Assembly (NCBI RefSeq): GCF_024172165.1
Contig: NZ_JAMZEB010000002.1
Coordinates: forward strand, 3,741,501-3,805,500
Length of the DNA stretch: 64,000 nucleotides
DNA from: Nonomuraea thailandensis
GTDB taxonomy: Bacteria; Actinomycetota; Actinomycetes; Streptosporangiales; Streptosporangiaceae
Direction of reading: 5' to 3'
Under the pieces are notes generated by a model. That model had not been told where the DNA came from. It saw nothing but the letters and a program-made list of their open reading frames with translations, and made no database searches. Positions 46,016 through 52,923 of this stretch are shown piece by piece (position 1 is the stretch's first letter; each line of letters starts with the position of its first letter). Both the position numbers and the translations under genes were made by a program.

Positions 46016-46617
46016 ACGGCCTGACCGGCGCCTACGTCCCCGGCTCGTCCCTCCTGCACCGCCTGCCCGCCGGCGCCAAGCTGGCCGCTCTCGCCGCGGC
46101 CTGCACCGTGCTGGTGCTGCTGCGCTCGCCTCTCGCCCTGGCGGTGGCCGGGGTGCTGGTCGCGGCCCTGTACGCGCTGTCGCGGGTGGGCGTGGCGGCG
46201 GCGTGGGCGCAGGTCAGGCCGGTGCGCTGGTTCGCGGTGGCGCTGTTCGGGACGCAGCTCGTCTTCGCCGGCCTGGACGGGGCGATCTCGACGACGCTGC
46301 GGGTGGTGCTGGCCGTGGCGCTGGCCGGGCTGGTCACGCTCACCACCCGCACCGCGGCCATGATGCGCACGCTGGAGCGGTGCCTGTCGCCGGCCAGGCT
46401 CGTGGGGCTGGACCCGTTCCGGCTGTCGCTGCTGCTGTCGCTGACCGTGCGCAGCGTGCCGGTGGTGGCCTCGCTGGCCGGCCGGGTGCGGGAGGCGCAG
46501 CGGGCCAGGGGCGTCGAGCGCAGCCTGCGGGCGTTCGCGGTGCCGCTGGTGGTCAGCTCGCTGCGGCACGCCGACGCGCTGGGCGAGGCGCTGAGCGCCC
46601 GCGGCCTCGACGACTAA
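46012..46617 (+). CDS. bioN: BioN, transmembrane T component of the biotin ECF transporter
   Basis: A 201-residue EcfT/CbiQ-family protein. It starts GAYVPGSSLLHRLPAGAKLAALAAACTVLVLL and has about four or five hydrophobic segments. Two Ala-Arg-Gly coupling motifs (EAQRARGVE and EALSARGLDD) are the diagnostic ATPase-contact helices. With BioY and BioM it completes a dedicated biotin importer. The GTG start overlaps the bioM stop by four bases. It is the last gene of the operon; an AT-rich promoter for the next operon follows at once. Confidence 0.93.
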   Translation: MNGLTGAYVPGSSLLHRLPAGAKLAALAAACTVLVLLRSPLALAVAGVLVAALYALSRVGVAAAWAQVRPVRWFAVALFGTQLVFAGLDGAISTTLRVVLAVALAGLVTLTTRTAAMMRTLERCLSPARLVGLDPFRLSLLLSLTVRSVPVVASLAGRVREAQRARGVERSLRAFAVPLVVSSLRHADALGEALSARGLDD

Positions 46618-46622
46618 GCCTC

Positions 46623-46643
46623 AGGCTTGACTTATATAAGCCT
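46623..46643. promoter_or_regulatory. ArsR operator AGGCTT/AAGCCT with CTTATATAAG core
   Basis: AGGCTT (46623-46628) and AAGCCT (46638-46643) are inverted arms around the perfect palindrome CTTATATAAG (46631-46640). TTGACT within it resembles a -35. The site is 20 bp upstream of the ArsR GTG and AT-rich against the genome background, so it is the likely autoregulatory operator. Confidence 0.65.
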
Positions 46644-46663
46644 GCGCTGAAACAATTTGGGCC

Positions 46664-47017
46664 GTGCACGCATTCGACGTCCTCGGCGATCCGGTCCGCC
46701 GCCGGATCCTGGAGCTGCTCGCAGGCGGTGAGCGCAGCTCCGGAGAGGTCACCGCCGTCATCCAGGGCGAGTTCGGCATCTCCCAGCCGGCCGTCTCCCA
46801 GCACCTGCGGGTGCTGCGGGACAACGGGTTCGCCAGCGTACGGGCCGAAGGCACCCGGCGGCTGTACGCCGTCGAGCCCGGGCCGCTGCAGGAGGTCGAT
46901 CTCTGGCTGGAACGCTTCCGGGGTTTCTGGGACCAGCGCCTGGACGCGCTGGCCACGGAGCTGGCCCGGGGCAGACGCCAACGCCGTCCGAACACCGAGA
47001 AGGAAGACACCCCATGA
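46664..47017 (+). CDS. ArsR-family regulator
   Basis: A 117-residue winged-helix protein. The sequence HAFDVLGDPVRRRILELLAGGERSSGEVTAVIQGEFGISQPAVSQHLRVLRDNGFASVRAEGTRRLYAVEPGPLQEVDLWLERFRGFWDQRLDALATEL (given here in overlapping parts only in outline) is that of the ArsR group linked to SRPBCC proteins; no metal-binding Cys pair is present. It starts at GTG 46664 and overlaps the SRPBCC gene by 4 bp. It is probably an autorepressor of the three-gene operon. Confidence 0.88.
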   Translation: MHAFDVLGDPVRRRILELLAGGERSSGEVTAVIQGEFGISQPAVSQHLRVLRDNGFASVRAEGTRRLYAVEPGPLQEVDLWLERFRGFWDQRLDALATELARGRRQRRPNTEKEDTP

Positions 47018-47628
47018 AGATGATCGACCACCTCACCCGGACACACCATGAGCTGATCGACGGCTCCCGCAAGACCATGGTGCTGCGCCGCCACTACGAC
47101 GCCGAGGTGGAGGACGTCTGGCATGCCTGCACCGACGCCGACCGGCTCAGCCGCTGGTTCCTGCCCATCAGCGGAGACCTCCGCCTGGGCGGCAAGTACC
47201 AGCTCGAAGGCAACGCCGGCGGGGAGATCCTGCGCTGCGAGCCGCCGAGCCTGCTCAAGGTCTCCTGGCTGTTCGGCCCCGACCCGGGCTTCTCCGAGGT
47301 CGAGGTGCGCCTGGCCGCCAAGGACGGCGGCACGCTGTTCGAGCTGACCCACACGGCCGAGCCGCCGGAGGAGTTCTGGGCGCAGTACGGCCCCGGCGCC
47401 GTCGGCGTCGGCTGGGACCTGGCCCTGCTCGGCCTGGGCCTGCACCTGTCGGGCGGCGAGAAGGTCGACGAGGCCTCCTTCCACCTGACCGAGGAGGGCC
47501 GCGCCTACATCACCGGCAGCGCCCAGGCGTGGGGCGAGGCCTACCGGTCCGCGGGCGCCCCGGACGACGTGGCCGCCGCCATGGTCACCGCACTCACCAC
47601 GTTCTACGCCCCCGAGGAGGGCTCCTGA
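47014..47628 (+). CDS. SRPBCC (AHSA1-like) ligand-binding protein
   Basis: A 204-residue START/SRPBCC-fold protein of the AHSA1 type: VLRRHYDAEVEDVWHACTDADRLSRWF at the start, GEILRCEPPSLLKVSWLFGPDP in the middle, and VGVGWDLALLGLGLHLSG near the end. Such proteins bind hydrophobic ligands in a deep cavity; enzymatic activity is rarely shown. ATG overlaps arsR by 4 bp and the VOC gene overlaps its stop, giving a tight ArsR-SRPBCC-VOC operon that is common in actinomycetes. Confidence 0.88.
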   Translation: MKMIDHLTRTHHELIDGSRKTMVLRRHYDAEVEDVWHACTDADRLSRWFLPISGDLRLGGKYQLEGNAGGEILRCEPPSLLKVSWLFGPDPGFSEVEVRLAAKDGGTLFELTHTAEPPEEFWAQYGPGAVGVGWDLALLGLGLHLSGGEKVDEASFHLTEEGRAYITGSAQAWGEAYRSAGAPDDVAAAMVTALTTFYAPEEGS

Positions 47629-48020
47629 TGAAGGTCACCACGTTTCTCATGTTCCAGAACGGCGACGCCGAGGAGGCGATGAACTTCTACGTGTCGCTGT
47701 TCGACGACGGCAAGGTGGTCTCCGTCGAGCGCTACGGCCCGGGAGAGCCCGGCCCGGAGGGCACGGTCAAGCACGCGCTCTTCACGCTGGCGGGCCGCGA
47801 GTACATGTGCATCGACAGCGTCCCCAAGCACGACTTCACCTTCACGCCGTCGATGTCGCTGTTCGTCGACTGCGACAGCGAGGAGCAGATCCAGCGCCTG
47901 TACGACGCGCTGGGCGAGGGCAGGCAGGCCCTCATGCCGCTCGGCTCGTACGGGTTCGGCACGAAGTTCGGCTGGGTCAACGACCGCTTCGGCGTCTCCT
48001 GGCAGCTCAGCCTGGCCTGA
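47628..48020 (+). CDS. VOC-family protein (PhnB-type)
   Basis: A 130-residue glyoxalase-fold protein: KVTTFLMFQNGDAEEAMNFYVSLFDDGKVVSVERYG at the start and FGWVNDRFGVSWQLSL at the end. This subgroup is annotated as 3-demethylubiquinone-9 3-methyltransferase-like, although methyltransferase activity is not expected of the fold. GAGGAGG lies before the ATG, which overlaps the SRPBCC stop (TGATG). It is distinct from the VOC protein at 3820. A perfect 13-bp hairpin follows the operon. Confidence 0.87.
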   Translation: MKVTTFLMFQNGDAEEAMNFYVSLFDDGKVVSVERYGPGEPGPEGTVKHALFTLAGREYMCIDSVPKHDFTFTPSMSLFVDCDSEEQIQRLYDALGEGRQALMPLGSYGFGTKFGWVNDRFGVSWQLSLA

Positions 48021-48031
48021 ACAGGGGAAGC

Positions 48032-48066
48032 CCCGCCCGGCCCCCGGGGCTGAGGGGCCGGGCGGG
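48032..48066. terminator. Perfect 13-bp hairpin between convergent operons
   Basis: CCCGCCCGGCCCC (48032-48044) pairs exactly with 48054-48066 around a 9-nt loop. It follows the ArsR-SRPBCC-VOC operon and precedes the end of the leftward SDR. No T-run is present, as is frequent in actinomycetes. Probably bidirectional. Confidence 0.7.
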
Positions 48067-48075
48067 AGCGCGGCC

Positions 48076-48855
48076 TCAGACCAGGGCCTGGCCGCCGTCC
48101 ACGGTGATCACCGTCCCGGTCATGAAGTTGTTGGCCATGAGGAACAGCGCCGCCGAGGCCGCCTCCTCCGCCGTGGCGAAACGCCCCAGCGGCGTGCCCT
48201 GCCCGGCCGCCGCCACGGCCGCGTCGTCGGCCAGGCCGAACGCGCCGCGCGCCAGGGGGGTGTCCACGACGCCGAACCTGATCGCGTTGACCCGCAGCCT
48301 GCGCGGCGCGAGCTCCACCGCCAGGGCGCGGGTGAGCCCCTCGACGGCGCCGATACTGGCGATGGCCGCGGAGGCGCCGGGGATCGGGCGGGCCAGGTAG
48401 TGGCCGGAGCTGAAGGTGATCGAGCCGCCTGCGGGCAGGCGGCGGGCGGCGGCCCTGGCCGTGCCGTACGCGCCCCAGATCCGGCCCTCCACGGCCTCGC
48501 GCACCTGGTCGTGCGGGGTGTCCAGGAGCGCTCCCGCGCTGAAGACGCCCGCGGTCACCAGGACGTGGTCGACCGGGCCCGCCTGGTCCAGAGCCCGGTC
48601 CAGGACGGTCTCGTCGGTGCCGTCGCCGGCGATGCCCGTCACGGAGACGCCGGGCGTCGTGCGGAGCCGGTCCACCGCGTCCGACAGGCGGGCGGGGTCG
48701 CGGGCCAGGAGGGCGACGCGGGCGCCCACGGAGGTCAGCAGGGCGCCGGCGGCCAGGCCGATGCCGGAGCTGCCTCCGACGATCAGCACCGTGCGGCCTT
48801 CCAGGGCGGTGGGCAGGGGCGAGGTGATGGGCATGGGGGCAAGGGTCGCGGACAT
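48076..48855 (-). CDS. SDR-fold protein lacking the Tyr-Lys catalytic pair
   Basis: About 259 residues. The cofactor motif is VGGSSGIGLAAGALLTSVGARVALLARD, and the C-terminal TGTVITVDGG is normal for an SDR. The catalytic segment reads SSGHYLARPIPGASAAIASIGAVEGLTRALAVELAP, so the Ser is kept but YxxxK is absent (Ser and Ala/Ser instead). Enzymes of this divergent branch may bind NADP without classical catalysis or use other residues. ATG at 48855 has GAGGAGT upstream. It is divergent from a TetR gene and shares its operator. Confidence 0.85.
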   Translation of the reverse strand: MSATLAPMPITSPLPTALEGRTVLIVGGSSGIGLAAGALLTSVGARVALLARDPARLSDAVDRLRTTPGVSVTGIAGDGTDETVLDRALDQAGPVDHVLVTAGVFSAGALLDTPHDQVREAVEGRIWGAYGTARAAARRLPAGGSITFSSGHYLARPIPGASAAIASIGAVEGLTRALAVELAPRRLRVNAIRFGVVDTPLARGAFGLADDAAVAAAGQGTPLGRFATAEEAASAALFLMANNFMTGTVITVDGGQALV

Positions 48856-48877
48856 GGAGCACTCCTCGTCGAGCAAA

Positions 48878-48951
48878 TAAACCATCTGGTTGGTTTAGCT
48901 GGCGGCACCACCATGGCGCACGTTGGGCGAATAAGTCAACTGGATGGTTTA
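48878..48951. promoter_or_regulatory. TetR operators: TAAACCA-N6-TGGTTTA and a related copy
   Basis: TAAACCA (48878-48884) and TGGTTTA (48891-48897) are exact inverted arms. The right half, ATCTGGTTGGTTTA, recurs as AACTGGATGGTTTA at 48938-48951, 10 bp before the TetR start. The sites lie between divergent SDR and TetR genes and very likely bind the TetR protein. Confidence 0.68.
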
Positions 48952-48960
48952 ATCGGGGGT

Positions 48961-49551
48961 ATGACGTACGACGCGGAGGCCACCCGGCAGCGGATCTTCC
49001 AGGCCGCCACGGCCGAGTTCGCCGAGCACGGGCTGGCCGGCGCCAGGATCGACCGCATCGCCACCGCCGCCCGCGCCAACAAGCAGGCCATCTACCTGTA
49101 CTACGGCGGCAAGGAGAAGCTGTTCGGGGCGGTCGTGCGGGCCAAGATGGACGAGATCTGCCACACGCTGACCCTCGACCCGCGCACCCTGCCCGAGACG
49201 GTGGGGCAGCTCTACGACTGGTACCAGGAGCATCCCGAGCTGATCCGCCTGCTGCTGTGGGAGGCGCTCGAGGCCGGCGTGCAGGTCGAGGGCGAACAGG
49301 AGCGCAGGGAGTCCTACCGCGGCCACGTGGACGGCCTGCTGGCCGCCGGCCTGCCGGACCGGGCCATGGCGCAGGACTGGCTGTTCACCGTCCTCGGCCT
49401 GGTGGCGTGGAACTTCGCGGTGCCGCAGGTGCGCGGCCTCATCCTGGACGAGCCCGACCATGAGCGCGCCGTCGCCCGCCGCCGCGAGGTCGTGGTGGAG
49501 CTGGCCGGTGTGCTGGCCGAGCGGATGGCCGGAGCCACGTCCCGCGCCTGA
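48961..49551 (+). CDS. TetR-family regulator
   Basis: A 196-residue TetR protein: TRQRIFQAATAEFAEHGLAGARIDRIATAARANKQAIYLYYGGKEKLFGAVV is the DNA-binding part, and the ligand domain contains EHPELIRLLLWEALEAG, typical of the TetR_C_17-like group. It is divergent from the SDR at 48076 and probably represses it and itself through the TGGTTTA sites. ATG at 48961 follows a GGGGG stretch that may serve as a weak ribosome binding site. Confidence 0.88.
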   Translation: MTYDAEATRQRIFQAATAEFAEHGLAGARIDRIATAARANKQAIYLYYGGKEKLFGAVVRAKMDEICHTLTLDPRTLPETVGQLYDWYQEHPELIRLLLWEALEAGVQVEGEQERRESYRGHVDGLLAAGLPDRAMAQDWLFTVLGLVAWNFAVPQVRGLILDEPDHERAVARRREVVVELAGVLAERMAGATSRA

Positions 49552-49661
49552 ACCCCCGATCGTCATCCGCGTGCGATTCCCGGCCGGCCGGGACATCCGG
49601 CGGCGGCTCCCGGGCGAATCACCCGCATGGGGACCGGCGTCAACAGAGGGGAACCGCCGCG

Positions 49662-50933
49662 ATGACCGGGGACGACCGTTTCGGGCAAGACGTCGGGCAG
49701 GGCCGCAAGGACCGGCTGCTGGGCACCTCCAGCGAGGTCGTGACCGATCCGGTCACGGACTGGGCGAGCGACTTCTCCCACGTCGATCCGGTCTGGGTGG
49801 CCGATCCGTACCCGATCCAGGACGAGCTGCGGCGCAGCTGCCCGATCGCGCGCACCGAGCGGTTCGGCGGCGCGTGGCTGCCCACCCGGTACGAGGACGT
49901 GGCGGCCATCGCCTACGACACCGAGCGGTTCTCCTCCCGGGCGGTCATCGTCAGCAACAACAAGCCGCCACGCGAGCTGGCCCCGGCCGGCGACGCCCCG
50001 CCCATCACCTCCGACCCGCCGTTCCACCGGGAGGCGCGCAGGCTGCTGCTGCCGATGTTCACCAGGGCGGTGGTGGCCAAGCAGGAGGAGGCGACGCGGG
50101 CGTACTGCCACGAGCTGATCGACGCCATGCGGGGCCGGCAGGTCGTGGACGCCGCCCGCGACTACGCCCAGCACATCCCGATGCGGGTGATCGCCGACCT
50201 GCTCGGCTTCCCTCCGGAGGACGGCCCGCGCTTCCGCGAGTTCGTCGAGAACGTCCTGGAGAGCATCGACCAGCCGCCCGAGGAACGCCTCGGCCACCAG
50301 GACGAGCTGGCCGCCTATCTCGTCACGCAGATCCAGGGCCACCTCGCCGAGCCGCGCGACGACCTGACGACGTACCTGGTCAACGCCGAGCTGGACGGCA
50401 GGAAGCTGGACCCCGTGCACGTGGTCGGCACGATGATGCTGCTGCTCATCGCCGGCGTCGACACCACGTGGAGCGCCATCGGCGCGTCGCTGTGGCACCT
50501 GGCCGCGACGCCCGCCGACCGCGAGCGCCTGGCGGCCCGGCCGGCGCTGCTGCCGGTCGCGATCGAGGAGTTCCTGCGCGCCTACGCCCCCGTCACCATG
50601 GCCCGCCTGGTCAAGCAGGACATGCACTTCAACGGAGTGGACATGAGGGCCGACGACTGGGTCCTGCTGTCCTTCCCGGCGGCCAACCGCGACCCGGCCC
50701 GGTTCGAGCGGGCCGATGAGGTGCTCATCGACCGCGAGGAGAACCGGCACGCCGCCTTCGGCCTCGGCGTCCACCGCTGCGTGGGCTCGCACCTGGCCCG
50801 CATGGAGCTGCGGGTCGCCCTGGAGGTCTGGCTGGAACGCGTGCCCGCCTTCACCCTCGCGGACCCGGCGGCGGTGACGTGGGCGGCCAGCCAGGTGCGC
50901 GGCCCCCGTACCCTGCCGCTCCGCATCCTGTGA
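49662..50933 (+). CDS. Cytochrome P450
   Basis: A 423-residue P450. The I helix carries LLLIAGVDTTWSAIGASLWHLA, ExxR is in AIEEFLRAYAPVTMARLVKQD, and the haem loop is AFGLGVHRCVGSHLARME. Sequence style resembles CYP families acting on terpenoids or fatty acids, such as CYP107/CYP147-like, but that is uncertain. GAGGGGAACC lies upstream of the ATG. There is no ferredoxin or regulator in the same direction; the preceding TetR gene ends 110 bp upstream, so co-regulation is possible. Confidence 0.9.
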   Translation: MTGDDRFGQDVGQGRKDRLLGTSSEVVTDPVTDWASDFSHVDPVWVADPYPIQDELRRSCPIARTERFGGAWLPTRYEDVAAIAYDTERFSSRAVIVSNNKPPRELAPAGDAPPITSDPPFHREARRLLLPMFTRAVVAKQEEATRAYCHELIDAMRGRQVVDAARDYAQHIPMRVIADLLGFPPEDGPRFREFVENVLESIDQPPEERLGHQDELAAYLVTQIQGHLAEPRDDLTTYLVNAELDGRKLDPVHVVGTMMLLLIAGVDTTWSAIGASLWHLAATPADRERLAARPALLPVAIEEFLRAYAPVTMARLVKQDMHFNGVDMRADDWVLLSFPAANRDPARFERADEVLIDREENRHAAFGLGVHRCVGSHLARMELRVALEVWLERVPAFTLADPAAVTWAASQVRGPRTLPLRIL

Positions 50934-50987
50934 CCGATGCGCTCCAGGAGGTCCGGCGCCCGGGCGGCGCCCCCTCCGGCTATCGTG

Positions 50988-51005
50988 GTGAGTAAATACT
51001 TACAC
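50988..51005. promoter_or_regulatory. Palindrome GTGAGTAAATACTTACAC upstream of the NmrA-like gene
   Basis: The 18-bp sequence is symmetric at all but one base pair (GTnAGTA-AA-TACTnAC). It lies 23 bp before the ATG at 51029 and is AT-rich. TetR or HxlR proteins bind sites of this kind. No regulator gene is adjacent, so the partner is unknown. Confidence 0.55.
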
Positions 51006-51028
51006 ACCATCGAGGGGCGACATCCACC

Positions 51029-51667
51029 ATGAAGATCACCGTCTTCGGAGCCACCGGCGGCACCGGTCTGGAGCTCCTGCGTCAGGGCCTGGAACAGGCC
51101 CACGACCTCACCGCGGTCGTCCGCGACGCGGGCCGCCTCCCGGCCGATCTGCGCGACCGCCTCGACGTCGTCGAGACCGACATCATGAACCCCGCCGCCA
51201 TCGCCCCCGCCGTCAAGGGCCGCGACGCCGTGCTGAGCGCGATGGGCTCGCGCGAGCGCGGCCCCACCACCGTCCAGGCCGGCAGCATCGCCGCCATCCT
51301 CGCCGCCATGCGCCAGGAGGGCGCCCGCCGCCTGCTCATGGTCAGCGCCGCGGGCCTGGAGGCCGACGCCGGCGACGGCCCCTTCACCCGGTACGTGCTC
51401 AAGCCCCTCGTCATCCAGCGCGTGTTCCGCCACTCCTACGCCGACCTGGCCAGGGCGGAACGCCTGGTGCGGGCCGCCGAGCTGGACTGGACGATCGTCC
51501 GCCCCGCCCGCCTGACCGACGACGGCCGCACGAACGCCTACCGCACGGCCTGGGACCTCAGCCTCCGCGGCGGTTTCAGGACCACCCGCGCCGACGTGGC
51601 GGACTGCATGCTGCGACTGATCAGCGACCGCGCCTCGGTCGGACACGTCATCTCGGTGGCCTCCTGA
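51029..51667 (+). CDS. NAD(P)-binding NmrA/BLVRB-like protein
   Basis: A 212-residue atypical SDR. The cofactor motif is VFGATGGTGLELLRQGLEQAHDLTAVVRD (GxxGxxG), followed by VVETDIMNPAAIAPAVKGRDAVLSAMG, RLLMVSAAGLEAD and DLARAERLVRAAELDWTIVRPARLTD. It matches the biliverdin-reductase B / flavin-reductase-like group. No catalytic YxxxK is present, as usual in this group. It probably reduces a flavin or quinone, or acts as a redox sensor. Control by the upstream palindrome is likely. Confidence 0.85.
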   Translation: MKITVFGATGGTGLELLRQGLEQAHDLTAVVRDAGRLPADLRDRLDVVETDIMNPAAIAPAVKGRDAVLSAMGSRERGPTTVQAGSIAAILAAMRQEGARRLLMVSAAGLEADAGDGPFTRYVLKPLVIQRVFRHSYADLARAERLVRAAELDWTIVRPARLTDDGRTNAYRTAWDLSLRGGFRTTRADVADCMLRLISDRASVGHVISVAS

Positions 51668-51712
51668 GGCGCCTGCGCCCGGGCCGGTGGCCTGCGCGCG
51701 TGGCCCGTCCCA

Positions 51713-52819
51713 TCAGCCCAGGAGCACGGACGGGTCGCGTTCCGGCGGGCCCGCGGGCCACCACTCGTCCTCCCGCCGGGTGAACGGATACCAGCGCCCG
51801 TCACGGCCGTAACGCAACTGCACCGAGCCGATGGTCCACCGGTTGCGCCACGCCTCCACCTGGGGCGGGCGCTCCCCCTCCCAGCCGGACTCCAGCAGCG
51901 CCTGAGCCCTGGCCAGCTCCCGCCGCGGCGGCGTCCACGTGCCGTCCAGCACGTCCAGGCCGTCGGCGCCGCCGTAGCGCCACGCCTGGACGGCCGCGCC
52001 GAGCCCGAGGTCGAGGTCGTGCTCGGCGGCCAGCCGGACGCGGTCCTGGTACTCGCCCAGCTCCGGCAGCCGCCCGCGTCGCAGCAGCTCGCGGGCCCTC
52101 CCGGCGGCCGAGGCGGCCAGCACCCGCAGTGCGGCCACGTCCACGCCGGGGGCCGGCTCCAGGGCGGGCGCGGTGTAGGCCACGTCGTACGGCGGCGGCT
52201 CCGGCAACGGCGGCACCCCCGCCGCGTACGCCCGCGCGGCCGGCACCCCGGACGGCTCCTGGACGGGCGCCTCGCGCTCCTGCAACGCCTCGATGAGGTC
52301 GCGCTCGCCGCGCCCGCGCATCAGCAGCAGCACGAACGGGTCGGCGTCCAGCAGCCACGACGCCTGGTAGCACAGGGCGGCGGCGTGCTTGCAGGGGTGC
52401 CCCCAGTCGGGGCAGGAACACTCGGGCTCCAGGTCGCCGACGGCCGGCAGCAGCGGCACGGCGGCGTCCTCGGCCGCCTCCACCAGGTCGTGCGGCATGT
52501 CGCGGTCGAGCAGGGCCGCGATGTGCCCCGCCTTGGCGGCGACCTGGTCCAGGAAGCGCTCCCAGGCGGCGTCGGTGAGCTGCTCGACGCGGACGACGAC
52601 GTCGTACTCGCTCTCGGCGACGGCGGCGATCCTGCCGGGGCTGACGGTGATGGGGCCGAGCCGGCCGTGCTTGGCGTAGGCGCGGCCCTTGCGCAGCAGG
52701 CCGTGGTCCAGGGAGGTGTCCTCCATGGCCTGGACCCAGGCGCGTCCCCACCAGGAGGTGGCGAAGCGGGCGCCGGCGCGCTGCGGAGGGAACGCGGCGA
52801 ATCCACGGGCGGCGGTCAT
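51713..52819 (-). CDS. SWIM zinc-finger protein paired with SNF2 helicase
   Basis: A 368-residue protein with a SWIM zinc finger near residue 130 (CSCPDWGHPCKHAAALCYQ; CxC..CxH). The N-terminus FATSWWGRAWVQAMEDTSLDHGLLRKGRAYAKHGRLGPITVSPGRI is typical of bacterial SWIM proteins that accompany SNF2 ATPases. The pair is thought to act on nucleoprotein complexes, perhaps stalled polymerase or chromosome-bound proteins, but the role in bacteria is not known. It starts at ATG 52819 and lies downstream of the helicase; the two are joined by a triplicated junction with an overlapping micro-ORF. Confidence 0.9.
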   Translation of the reverse strand: MTAARGFAAFPPQRAGARFATSWWGRAWVQAMEDTSLDHGLLRKGRAYAKHGRLGPITVSPGRIAAVAESEYDVVVRVEQLTDAAWERFLDQVAAKAGHIAALLDRDMPHDLVEAAEDAAVPLLPAVGDLEPECSCPDWGHPCKHAAALCYQASWLLDADPFVLLLMRGRGERDLIEALQEREAPVQEPSGVPAARAYAAGVPPLPEPPPYDVAYTAPALEPAPGVDVAALRVLAASAAGRARELLRRGRLPELGEYQDRVRLAAEHDLDLGLGAAVQAWRYGGADGLDVLDGTWTPPRRELARAQALLESGWEGERPPQVEAWRNRWTIGSVQLRYGRDGRWYPFTRREDEWWPAGPPERDPSVLLG

Positions 52820-52923
52820 CGGGGCTCCACGAGAGCGGGGAGTGCGGCGGGGGTCATCTCAGCTCCACGAGGGCGGCGAGAGGCGGGGGTGGTCATCTCA
52901 GCTCCACGAGGGCGGCGAGTTCG
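52815..52923. repeat. Triplicated SNF2-SWIM gene junction (38-39 bp units)
   Basis: Units beginning GTCATC start at 52815, 52853 and 52892; each contains GCTCCACGAGrGCGG and, on the minus strand, a GA-stop/ATG overlap. The first is degenerate, the other two nearly identical. The third includes the true helicase stop; the first includes the true SWIM start codon. A local tandem duplication of the operon junction explains it. Confidence 0.75.
52816..52896 (-). CDS. Possible 26-residue coupling micro-ORF between SNF2 and SWIM genes
   Basis: An ATG overlapping the helicase stop (AGATGA) opens a frame MTTPASRRPRGAEMTPAALP then ALVEPR and ends in TGA that overlaps the SWIM ATG (CGATGACC). It would let ribosomes pass from one gene to the next without a gap. 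It arises directly from the repeat units, so it may be a by-product. Translation is not proven. Confidence 0.35.
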   Translation of the reverse strand: MTTPASRRPRGAEMTPAALPALVEPR

